Shown in pieces: positions 25,196 to 32,951 of a stretch of 64,000 nucleotides of DNA (positions are counted from its first letter, which is position 1; every line of letters starts with the position of its first letter). Location of the stretch: contig NZ_OLMK01000127.1 in NCBI RefSeq assembly GCF_900290235.1, forward strand, positions 1-64,000. Reading direction: 5' to 3'. Position numbers and translations under genes: made by a program. This stretch comes from Streptomyces sp. MA5143a. Its GTDB lineage: Bacteria > Actinomycetota > Actinomycetes > Streptomycetales > Streptomycetaceae. Below the pieces are notes generated by a model. That model saw only the letters and a list, made by a program, of their open reading frames with translations, ran no database searches and was not told the origin of the DNA.

Positions 25196-27109
25196 GTGAC
25201 CGCTGCCACGCCACACCCGTACGATCCGCTCACCGCCAAGGAGACGGAGCAGGCCGTCGCCGTGGTACGGGCCGCCCGGCCCGAGCGCACGGCGATCAGA
25301 TTCCCGCTGATCCGGCTGGACCTCCCGGACAAGGGGCGGGTCCGCGCGTACGACCCCGGCCGCCCGATCCCCCGTGTGGCCTTCCTCGTCGTCTACGACC
25401 CCGAGGCGGGCGCCATGTTCGAGGCCCGCGTCGATCTCACCGACGACCGCCTCGTCTCCTGGGACCATCTCCCGGGCAGGCAACCGCCCATCATGATCGA
25501 GGAGTTGATGGCCCTCGACGAGATCGTGAAGGGGGACCCGGCCGCGGTGGAGGCCCTCGTACGGCACGGCGTCGACGATCTGTCGCAGGTCCAGTTCGAC
25601 CCCTGGTCCACGGGCACCCTGCCGGTCGAGGGCGTGGACGCCCGGCGCCGCGTGATCCGTGCGACCGCCTACGTCCGCCGCTTCCCCGAGGACAACGGAT
25701 ACGCCCGGCCCGTCGGCAACCTCGTCTTCGTCATCGACTGCGACACCCGCACCGTGGCGGCCGTCCTGGAGGGGGAGCCGCTGCCGCTCCCGCCGGAGAG
25801 CGGGAACTACGACCCGGCAAGCGTCGGACCGCTGCGCGACGACCTCCGCCCGATCGAGATCACCCAGCCCGACGGTCCCTCCTTCACGGTCACCGGCAAC
25901 GTCATCGCATGGCAGCGCTGGCGGCTGCACGCCCATATCGACGTGGTGGAGGGCCTCGTCATCAGCGACGTCTCCTACGAGGACGGTGGGCGTCGGCGCC
26001 CGATCCTGCACCGGGCCGGCATCAGCGAGATGGTGGTGCCCTACGGCGACACCAGCGACGACTTCTACTTCCGCAACGTCTTCGACGCCGGCGAGTACAG
26101 CCTCGGCAAGACGGTGGGTTCGCTGAGCCTCGGCTGCGACTGCCTCGGCGACATCCGGTACCTCGACGCGGTCCTCGCCGACGAGTCCGGCACCCCGCAC
26201 ACCGTCACCAACGCCATCTGCCTGCACGAGGAGGACCACGGGATCCTCTGGAAGCACTGGGACTTCCGCTACGTCGAACAGGCCGAGGTCAGACGCTCGC
26301 GGCGGCTCGTCGTGTCGTCGATCCACACGATCGGCAACTACGAGTACGGCTTCTTCTGGTACTTCTACCTCGACGGGACGATCCAGTTCGAGGCCAAACT
26401 CACCGGCATCGTCCAGACCCGGACCGTGGCCCCCGGCGTGAAGCCCGCACACGGGACGCTGGTGGCGCCGCAGTTGGACGCCCCGAACCACCAGCACCTG
26501 TTCAACATGCGCCTGGACATGGAGGTCGACGGGCCGCGCAACACGGTCGTGGAGGTCGACGCCGTGGGCCTGCCGATGGGACCGGACAACCCGTACGGCA
26601 ACGCGATCGTCGCCCGCGGCACGGAGATCACCAACGAACGCGACGGCCGCCGGATGTGCGATCCGCTCACCGCGCGCACCTGGAAGATCACCAACCCCGG
26701 AGTGCGCAACCGCTTCGGCGAGCCCGTCGCCTACAAGCTGGTCCCGTTCGTCGGCCCCACCCTGCTCGCCGCTCCCGAGAGCGATCTGGCGCGGCGCGCC
26801 GAGTTCGCGCGGGCGCATCTGTGGGTGACCCGGTACAGCCCGGACGAACTGCACGCGGCCGGCGACTACCCGAACCAGCACTCCGGTGACGGCATCGGCA
26901 GGTGGATCGAGCAGGAGCGTGATCTCGTCGACACGGACGTGGTGCTGTGGCACACCTTCGGCACCTCGCACCTGCCACGCCCGGAGGACTGGCCCATCAT
27001 GCCGTGCGACTACGTGGGGTTCGCGCTGAAGCCGGTCGGGTTCTTCGACCGCAACCCGTCGTTGGACGTGCCGCCCCCGCCGGGGCACGGGGCGACGCAC
27101 TGCCACTGA
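25196..27109 (+). CDS. Copper-containing primary-amine oxidase, copy 2
   Basis: A 637-residue copper amine oxidase from GTG 25196, which has GGAGGAGGAA upstream. Numbering falls almost on Arthrobacter AGAO: base D297 (VFDAGEY), TPQ precursor Y382 (NYEYG), copper ligands H432 and H434 (HQH) and H592 (SHLPRPEDWP). It makes an aldehyde, ammonia and hydrogen peroxide from a primary amine. No signal peptide. It has the same active-site set as copy 1 (9400-11328) but is clearly divergent in sequence, so it is an old duplicate or separate acquisition. The upstream permease and downstream dehydrogenase form a full amine-use module. Confidence 0.95.
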   Translation: MTAATPHPYDPLTAKETEQAVAVVRAARPERTAIRFPLIRLDLPDKGRVRAYDPGRPIPRVAFLVVYDPEAGAMFEARVDLTDDRLVSWDHLPGRQPPIMIEELMALDEIVKGDPAAVEALVRHGVDDLSQVQFDPWSTGTLPVEGVDARRRVIRATAYVRRFPEDNGYARPVGNLVFVIDCDTRTVAAVLEGEPLPLPPESGNYDPASVGPLRDDLRPIEITQPDGPSFTVTGNVIAWQRWRLHAHIDVVEGLVISDVSYEDGGRRRPILHRAGISEMVVPYGDTSDDFYFRNVFDAGEYSLGKTVGSLSLGCDCLGDIRYLDAVLADESGTPHTVTNAICLHEEDHGILWKHWDFRYVEQAEVRRSRRLVVSSIHTIGNYEYGFFWYFYLDGTIQFEAKLTGIVQTRTVAPGVKPAHGTLVAPQLDAPNHQHLFNMRLDMEVDGPRNTVVEVDAVGLPMGPDNPYGNAIVARGTEITNERDGRRMCDPLTARTWKITNPGVRNRFGEPVAYKLVPFVGPTLLAAPESDLARRAEFARAHLWVTRYSPDELHAAGDYPNQHSGDGIGRWIEQERDLVDTDVVLWHTFGTSHLPRPEDWPIMPCDYVGFALKPVGFFDRNPSLDVPPPPGHGATHCH

Positions 27110-27143
27110 CCGGGGGCGGCCGCGGGGCCGGCGGGTGTCAGTG
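27104..27143. terminator. Inverted repeat spanning both convergent stop codons
   Basis: CACTGAC (27104-27110) and GTCAGTG (27137-27143) bracket a G-rich 26-bp middle. Each arm contains one gene's stop codon, amine oxidase 2 on the plus strand and iclR 2 on the minus strand. It may work as a bidirectional terminator, but the stem is short. Confidence 0.4.
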
Positions 27144-27845
27144 CCCCACGGCCTCGGGGCCGGCCGTGCCGACCAGTCGCGTCGCGGCCGTCCTGGCCGC
27201 CTCCGTCACCAGACGCGGGACCTGGTCGTCGACGAGCTTGAGGCCGAGCTGCACCACGCCGAGGCTCGCCGTCGACCAGTCCGAGACCCGGATGGGGGCG
27301 GCGACGCCGATCGCGCCCTCCTGGATCGAGCCCACGCTGACCGCGTAACCCCGGCGGCGCGCCTCGCGGACGTGCTCGGTGTCCTCGTCGGAGTCCGGCC
27401 GGCCGGCGAGGATGGCGATGCCGTCGGCGCCGACGGTCAGGGCGTGCCGGGCACCTTCCCGCATGGCGAGGTGCATGGTCGAGTTCGGCGGCTCCGCCGT
27501 CAGCAGGATCAGGGCCTGGTCGCCGTCGGCGACGCTCAGCAGCGCCGTGCTGTTGGTCTGCTCGCTGAGGCGTCGCAGGATCGGCAGGACGGTGGCCTGA
27601 AGCCGCGGTTTGAGCTGCCCGGCCAGTTCGGCCACACCGAATCCGAGGATGTACCGCGTGCCGAGGCGGGCGACGAGGTTGTGCGCCTCCAGCGTGCGCA
27701 GAAGACGGTAGACGGCCGCCCGGGCGATCGTCAGCTGCTCGGCGAGCTCCGCGGCCGTGAGACCGTCGGCGTTGCGTGCGAGCAGCGACAGCACCGTCAG
27801 CCCGCGGTCAAGAGTCAGGGACGTTTCCCCGCCGGTCGCCGCCAC
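27138..27845 (-). CDS. IclR family transcriptional regulator 2
   Basis: A 235-residue regulator with a standard IclR layout. The winged helix includes LDRGLTVLSLLARNADGLTAAELAEQLTIARAAVYRLLRTL (positions about 13-53), then HNLVARLGTRYILGFG, then the effector domain containing VGSIQEGAIGVAAPI. It lies between amine oxidase 2 and the aldehyde dehydrogenase gene, divergent from the latter. I infer it represses the amine module through the CGAATATCG-containing promoters, with an aromatic acid or aldehyde as inducer. Confidence 0.9.
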   Translation of the reverse strand: MAATGGETSLTLDRGLTVLSLLARNADGLTAAELAEQLTIARAAVYRLLRTLEAHNLVARLGTRYILGFGVAELAGQLKPRLQATVLPILRRLSEQTNSTALLSVADGDQALILLTAEPPNSTMHLAMREGARHALTVGADGIAILAGRPDSDEDTEHVREARRRGYAVSVGSIQEGAIGVAAPIRVSDWSTASLGVVQLGLKLVDDQVPRLVTEAARTAATRLVGTAGPEAVGH

Positions 27846-27922
27846 GATCTTCTCTCTCCTCCTGCTTCCGAGTGCCGCACATCATGTCACGGCGCCGGGA
27901 ACGGCCCGGTGACGCCGACCCC

Positions 27923-27951
27923 TTGACCCGGCGTCACCCTCTCCCTATGGT
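27923..27951 (+). promoter_or_regulatory. Sigma70-type promoter of the aldehyde dehydrogenase gene
   Basis: TTGACC (27923-27928) and TATGGT (27946-27951) are separated by exactly 17 bp, giving a leader of about 27 nt before ATG 27986. The motif CGAATATCG (27954-27962) covers the expected start point, a usual place for repressor binding, and also occurs upstream of the APC permease gene at 23593-23601. Confidence 0.65.
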
Positions 27952-27985
27952 TTCGAATATCGTCCTCATAGAACGGTAATCGTAC

Positions 27986-29488
27986 ATGCTCACACGCGCA
28001 GAGGCCGAACGGCTCGTCAGCACGGTTCCCACGGAGCCCTACCTCGCCGGGCGATGGGACAGCAGTCGGAGCACCGACACCTTCGACGTGATCGACCCGG
28101 TCACCGAACAACGGCTCACGACCGTGGCCGCGGCCGGGGCCGGTGAAGTGGAACGGGCCGTGTCGCACGCCCGGACCGCTATGGACGAGGGCGAGTGGGG
28201 GAGGACCGACGGAAGTGTCAGGACCGTCCTGCTGCACCGCCTGGCGGATCTCATCGAGGCACGGAGCGAGGAGTTCGCGACCTTGGAGTCGCTGGACATC
28301 GGCAAGCCCGGGTTCGAACCGCGGGCGATCGACCTGCCGCAGACGATCCAGACGTTCCGTTACTTCGCCGGCTGGGCCGACAAGGTGGAGGGCCGCTCCG
28401 TCCCCACCTCCTCCTACATGGGACGGCCCACGCACAGCTACACCGTCCGCGAGCCGGTCGGGGTCGTCGCGGCCATCACGCCCTGGAACTCACCGACGAT
28501 GATCGGGGCGTGGAAGATCGCGCCCGCGCTGGCCGCGGGCTGCGCCGTCGTCCTCAAGCCCCCGGAGGACGCGCCCCTCACCTCCCTCCTCCTCGCGTCG
28601 CTGATCGAGGAGGCCGGCTTCCCCGCGGGGGCGTTCAGCATCCTTCCCGGACTCGGCGCCGTGACGGGCCAGGCGCTCATCGACCACCCCGGCGTGGACA
28701 AGATCTCCTTCACCGGCAGCCCCGAGACCGGACACAAGGTGGCGTTGGCCGCTGCCAAGGGGTTTCGGCGCACGACCCTGGAGCTCGGCGGAAAGAGCCC
28801 CCAGATCGTCTTCGCCGACGCGGACCTCGACGAGGCCGCGCGAGGAGTGGCGGTCGGCATCTTCGCCAACCAGGGCGAGGTGTGCGCCGCGGGCAGCCGC
28901 ATCCTGGTCGCTCGTTCCGTGTACGCCGAGTTCCTGGAGCGCCTGGTGGAGCGGGCCCTCTCCATCAAGGTCGGCGACCCGTTCGACGAGGGCACCACGA
29001 TGGGTGCGCTGATCAACGCCCGGCAGCTGGGCAGGGTCTGCGAGTACATCGCGGCCGGGGTCGACGAGGGCGCCCGACTGATCACCGGGGGCGGACGGCC
29101 GCACGCGAGGGGCTTCTTCGTCGAGCCGACCCTGTTCGCCGACGTGGACAACGCCATGACGATCGCCCGGCGGGAGATCTTCGGGCCCGTGGGCGCCGTG
29201 ATCCCGTTCGACACGGAGTCCGACGCGATCACGATGGCCAACGACAGCGACTACGCGCTGGCCGCCACCCTGTGGACCGCCGATGTCAGCCGGGCCCATG
29301 TGGTCGCCCGGCAGGTGAAGGCGGGCGCCGTCGCGATCAACGGCTGGGCGCCGCTCGACCCCCGCGTGCCCTGGGGCGGCTCCCGGCTCAGCGGCCAGGG
29401 GCGGGAGCTGGGCTGGGCCGGCATCGAGGCCAACACCGAGGAGAAGACGGTCACGGCCGTCCTCTCGTACACCGTTTCTGCGGACTGA
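27986..29488 (+). CDS. Aldehyde dehydrogenase (amine-derived aldehyde)
   Basis: A 500-residue aldehyde dehydrogenase. Catalytic C300 is in NQGEVCAAGS, E266 in TLELGGKSP and N168 in TPWNSP. Length and motifs fit NAD-dependent phenylacetaldehyde, betaine-aldehyde or aminobutyraldehyde dehydrogenases. Next to amine oxidase 2 it should oxidise the aldehyde that the oxidase makes. The Shine-Dalgarno before ATG 27986 is weak. A decayed wrbA fragment follows directly after the stop. Confidence 0.93.
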   Translation: MLTRAEAERLVSTVPTEPYLAGRWDSSRSTDTFDVIDPVTEQRLTTVAAAGAGEVERAVSHARTAMDEGEWGRTDGSVRTVLLHRLADLIEARSEEFATLESLDIGKPGFEPRAIDLPQTIQTFRYFAGWADKVEGRSVPTSSYMGRPTHSYTVREPVGVVAAITPWNSPTMIGAWKIAPALAAGCAVVLKPPEDAPLTSLLLASLIEEAGFPAGAFSILPGLGAVTGQALIDHPGVDKISFTGSPETGHKVALAAAKGFRRTTLELGGKSPQIVFADADLDEAARGVAVGIFANQGEVCAAGSRILVARSVYAEFLERLVERALSIKVGDPFDEGTTMGALINARQLGRVCEYIAAGVDEGARLITGGGRPHARGFFVEPTLFADVDNAMTIARREIFGPVGAVIPFDTESDAITMANDSDYALAATLWTADVSRAHVVARQVKAGAVAINGWAPLDPRVPWGGSRLSGQGRELGWAGIEANTEEKTVTAVLSYTVSAD

Positions 29489-29724
29489 GTGTTGGAGAAG
29501 CCGGTGACGGCGTTCGTCTCCTCGGGAACGTCTTCTACCACTGAGGCGCGGTCATCGTGCCGCTCGGCTACACGGACGACGCCGTCTACGCGTCGGGCGG
29601 CAACCCGTACGGAACGTCATGGCCCGCAGGTTCCCCCTCGACACCGCCGGACGAGACGGCACTGGCCTGCGCCCGCTTCCAGGGCGCCCGGCTGGCCCGG
29701 TTCGCGACCCTCCTCGCGGCCTGA
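29489..29724 (+). pseudogene. wrbA: wrbA (NAD(P)H:quinone oxidoreductase) remnant
   Basis: Two pieces of a WrbA-type flavoprotein are visible in different frames. From 29489 the frame reads EKPVTAFVSSGT, the central FMN-binding segment. From about 29530 another frame reads FYH, a TGA stop where a Trp would be expected (29542-29544), then GAVIVPLGYTDDAVYASGGNPYG and a normal C-terminus ending RLARFATLLAA at 29724. The N-terminal half, and the segment between the two pieces, are missing. It is a non-functional remnant, starting directly after the aldehyde dehydrogenase stop. WrbA enzymes make quinols and might once have served this module. Confidence 0.8.
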
Positions 29725-29752
29725 CCCCCGCCCATGCCCTGGAGGGCGGGGG

Positions 29753-31240
29753 TCACACGGATTCGACGTCGGTGGTGGCGAGTCTCGCGTAGACCTCCGG
29801 CCGCCTGCGGCGGATCCGTGTCGCGAGGACCACCCCGGTCGCGAACACGGCCGGGGTCAGCGCCACGAGCGTCCAGTTCACGGTCGGCGACGCCCCGGTG
29901 AAGAGGTTGAGGCGGGTGCAGACCAGTCCCGTGATGACGGCCAGCAGCAGCGCGGCGGTCGCCGGCGCGGCGGCCGTCCGCAGCCGTCCCGCCCCGGCGG
30001 CGCCCGGGTTGCGGCGGAAGAAGACGACCACCGAGCAGGCCGCCAGGGTCTGAAGCGCGAGGATGCCGACCACTCCGGGGGTGTTCACCCACAGCAGGAA
30101 CTCGTTGTACGGGTGCACGCCGATCGCCGCGAACACGGCGGTGACCAGGGCCGCCAGCGCCGTCTGCGCGACACCGGAGACCCAGGGCGACCCGTGCCGG
30201 GGGTGGATGCTGCCCAGCCGGGCGGGGGCGGCGCCCTCCACGGACAGGGCGTAGCCGTAGCGGGTGATGGCGTTGTGGAAGGCGAGCAGGGAGGCCAGGA
30301 GGCTGCTGACGATCAGGACGCGCTGGAGGTCGGTGGCCCAGCCGCCGACGTAGTGGGTCATCGCGGTGAAGAACATCTCCGCCGGGTTCCGCGCCGCCGT
30401 CGCCACGGCCTTGTCGTCGCCGAAGGCCTGGACGATGACCCAGACGACGAAGGTGTAGAAGAGGCCGAGGAAGCCGACGGCGAGGTAGGTGGCGCGGGGC
30501 ACGGTGCGGTCGGCGTCGCGGGCCTCCTCACGGTAGAGGGCGGTGGCCTCGAACCCGATGAAGGCGGCGACGGCGAGGCCGAGCGGTGCGCTCATCTTCG
30601 ACGTGAAGACGTTGGAGGGGGCGAACGACGCGAGGCTCAGCCCGTCCGCGCCGCCCTGGAACAGGATCGCGCCGGCCAGCAGGACCAGGATGGCGGTCTC
30701 CGCGATCAGCAGCGCGGCGAGGACCTTGGCGCCGACGTGGATGGACCGGAAGCCGAGGAACCACACCACCGCGATCGCCGCGAAGGCGTAGACGGGCCAG
30801 GGAAGGTCGACGCCCAGGAGGTCGTTCGCGGTGCCGGCGGCGAAGAAGCCGAACGCCCCGTACGTGCCGATCTGCAGCGCGTTGTACGAGAACACCGCGA
30901 GGAGCGCCGCTCCCAGCCCGGCGGGACGACCGAGGCCCCGGGCGACGTACGAGTAGAAGGCGCCCGCGTTGCGGATGTGGGGCGTCATCGCGGTGAAGCC
31001 GACCGCGAACAGGCACAGCACGACACCGACCGTCAGATAGGCGACCGGGGCGCCGATGCCGCCGAACATGATGGCGAGCGGGGCGATGCCCGCCATCACG
31101 GTGAGCGGGGCGGCGGCCGCCACGACGAAGAAGACGATGTCGCTGACGCCGAGCGTGGCCCGCTGGAGGTGCCCGGTCGGATCCGCCCCGGAGCCCGCCG
31201 GGGGCGGTGGGGGAGCGGTGGAGGTGTGGGGCTCGGTCAT
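29753..31240 (-). CDS. APC superfamily permease 2
   Basis: A 495-residue membrane protein with about twelve helices. After a Pro-rich cytosolic start, the LGVSDIVFFVVAAAAPLTVMAG segment opens helix 1, and FIGFEATALYREEARDADRTVPRA is the conserved APC loop. It is related to, but distinct from, permease 1. ATG 31240 follows GGAGA; the longer frame to 31354 would cover the operator region. It is divergent from a TetR gene, with two palindromes between them, so it is probably repressed by that TetR and induced by its substrate. Confidence 0.9.
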   Translation of the reverse strand: MTEPHTSTAPPPPPAGSGADPTGHLQRATLGVSDIVFFVVAAAAPLTVMAGIAPLAIMFGGIGAPVAYLTVGVVLCLFAVGFTAMTPHIRNAGAFYSYVARGLGRPAGLGAALLAVFSYNALQIGTYGAFGFFAAGTANDLLGVDLPWPVYAFAAIAVVWFLGFRSIHVGAKVLAALLIAETAILVLLAGAILFQGGADGLSLASFAPSNVFTSKMSAPLGLAVAAFIGFEATALYREEARDADRTVPRATYLAVGFLGLFYTFVVWVIVQAFGDDKAVATAARNPAEMFFTAMTHYVGGWATDLQRVLIVSSLLASLLAFHNAITRYGYALSVEGAAPARLGSIHPRHGSPWVSGVAQTALAALVTAVFAAIGVHPYNEFLLWVNTPGVVGILALQTLAACSVVVFFRRNPGAAGAGRLRTAAAPATAALLLAVITGLVCTRLNLFTGASPTVNWTLVALTPAVFATGVVLATRIRRRRPEVYARLATTDVESV

Positions 31241-31320
31241 GGGGGTCTCCGCGTGCTGCGTGAGGTCGACGGACGTCGGTCGCTGTTCTGCCCGCGAGAG
31301 CGGAGCGACCCAACAGAACT

Positions 31321-31337
31321 GAAACCGATTCGGTTTC
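31321..31337. promoter_or_regulatory. 17-bp perfect palindrome, TetR operator candidate 1
   Basis: GAAACCGA and TCGGTTTC are exact complements around one central T, between the divergent permease 2 and TetR genes. TTCGGTAA immediately overlaps its right end (31335-31342) and recurs in the second site, so the region may hold several half-sites. Confidence 0.7.
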
Positions 31338-31373
31338 GGTAATGTAGGGGTCACCCGGAGGCTCGGGAAGGGT

Positions 31374-31396
31374 TTTACTGAAAGTCATTCGGTAAA
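31374..31396. promoter_or_regulatory. Second TetR operator candidate
   Basis: TTTACTGAA (31374-31382) and TTCGGTAAA (31388-31396) are inverted copies in 8 of 9 positions with a 5-bp spacer. It lies 73 bp before the TetR start, so it could serve autoregulation while site 1 serves permease 2. Confidence 0.6.
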
Positions 31397-31468
31397 GTCC
31401 GGATGACCCCGGGTGTGCGGCGGCCGTTCCGACCGCACCGGCGGGGAGACGCACGAAGAGGAGCCCAT

Positions 31469-32083
31469 GTGCCCAGGCCGCGCACGCCTCTGCTGGACCG
31501 CCGACGCATCGGCGGCGCGGCGCTGAGACTCGCCGACGACCAGGGGACCCTCACCATCCCCGCCCTGGCCAGGGAGCTCGGCGTGGCACCCTCGGCGCTC
31601 TACCACCATGTGTCCGGCCGGGACGAGATCATCTCGCTCATGCGGGAGGAACTGGCCCTGGAGACCAGCCCCGACGCCTGGGACCCGGCCCAGCCCTGGG
31701 AGCAGGCGCTGGAGGACTGGGCCCGCTCCTACCGCGCGGCCTTCGCCGGACACGCCGGGGCGGTGCCGTTGCTCGCCACCGCCCCGCTGGGCGAGCCCTT
31801 CCTGTACGCGATGTACGAGAAGGTCGCGGAACTCCTGCTGACCGCCGGCTTCGCCGCGCACCAGGTCATGCCCCTGATCAACGCGATGGAGAACTTCATC
31901 CTCGGCTCGGCCCTCGACCTCGTGGCCCCGCCGGTGCTGGTCGCCGACGTGCCGCGCGAGACCACCCCGCACCTCGCCGTCGCACTCGACGACGTCCCGC
32001 ACGACCACCGCCGCGCCGAGCTCGCCTTCGACATCGGGCTGTGCGCCCTCATCACCGGTTTCCGGGCGCTCCTGCCCACGTGA
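31469..32083 (+). CDS. TetR family transcriptional regulator
   Basis: A 204-residue regulator from GTG 31469, preceded by GAGGAG. The helix-turn-helix is RIGGAALRLADDQGTLTIPALARELGVAPSALYHHVSG (positions about 12-49), then a TetR_C-like helical domain (WARSYRAAFAGHAG, NAMENFILGSALDL). It is divergent from permease 2 and 88 bp upstream of a metallo-hydrolase gene. It likely controls both and itself. Confidence 0.9.
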   Translation: MPRPRTPLLDRRRIGGAALRLADDQGTLTIPALARELGVAPSALYHHVSGRDEIISLMREELALETSPDAWDPAQPWEQALEDWARSYRAAFAGHAGAVPLLATAPLGEPFLYAMYEKVAELLLTAGFAAHQVMPLINAMENFILGSALDLVAPPVLVADVPRETTPHLAVALDDVPHDHRRAELAFDIGLCALITGFRALLPT

Positions 32084-32170
32084 CCGGGAGGCACGTCCCC
32101 GCACAGCACGACCCGCTCAGCCCCCTTGCTCACCTTCCACTCCTTCCTCTTCCGCACCCAGGAGCCCGTC

Positions 32171-32734
32171 ATGACCGCCTCGTTCCACGTCCTGACCACC
32201 GGTTACGCGGACGACCGCGTCGCGGGGACCGTCACCCTCCTCGTCGACGGCTCGACCGTCGCGATCGTCGACCCCGGCATGGTCGCCGACCGCCGGCTCA
32301 TCCTCGACCCGCTCACGGAGCACGGACTCGCCCCCGAGGACGTCACCGACGTGGTCTTCAGCCACCACCACCCGGACCACACGCTGAACGCCGCCCTGTT
32401 CCCCGCGGCCCGCTTCCACGACCACATGGCCATCTACCAGGACGACATCTGGGAGGACCGGGACGCCGACGGATACCGGCTCTCCCCGTCGATCACCCTG
32501 ATGACCACGCCCGGCCACACCGCCGAGGACGTCAGCACCCTGGTGACAGCGCAGGAGGGCCTGGTGGTCCTCACCCACCTGTGGTGGACCGCCGAGGGAC
32601 CGGCCGACGACCCCTTCGCCCCCGACCGGGACCAGCTGCGGGCAGCCAGGGAGAAGGTCCTCGCCCTCGGCCCGGCCCTCATAGTCCCCGGCCACGGCGC
32701 GCCCTTCGTGCCGTCGGCGTCGACACCCGTCTGA
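32171..32734 (+). CDS. MBL-fold metallo-hydrolase (MBLAC1-like)
   Basis: A 187-residue metallo-beta-lactamase-fold protein. The zinc motif HxHxDH is residues 65-70 (HHHPDH), a further His is in TTPGHTAEDV, and the last ligand is in VPGHGAPF. The short length and single domain fit the MBLAC1/RNase-like small hydrolases rather than lactamases. AGGAG precedes the ATG at 32171. Its substrate is unknown; the neighbouring TetR and permease suggest use of a nitrogen compound. Confidence 0.88.
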   Translation: MTASFHVLTTGYADDRVAGTVTLLVDGSTVAIVDPGMVADRRLILDPLTEHGLAPEDVTDVVFSHHHPDHTLNAALFPAARFHDHMAIYQDDIWEDRDADGYRLSPSITLMTTPGHTAEDVSTLVTAQEGLVVLTHLWWTAEGPADDPFAPDRDQLRAAREKVLALGPALIVPGHGAPFVPSASTPV

Positions 32735-32951
32735 CATGAGCCCGAGCGGATGGCGACCGCGTCGGGCGTGCCGGAGATGTCACACCCGGGTTTTCCCGGC
32801 CCTTGCCCGTCCTCATGGGGCACCTGATCGTGCTGGACCGCCGCGGGCATCGGTTGAGCGGGATGCCCCGCGGCGGGATGCTGGAGGGAGCGCCCGTGCC
32901 GGGCGCACAGCGCCGTGCTGGAAAACGGCAGAACGACGTCGGGGTACGCCC

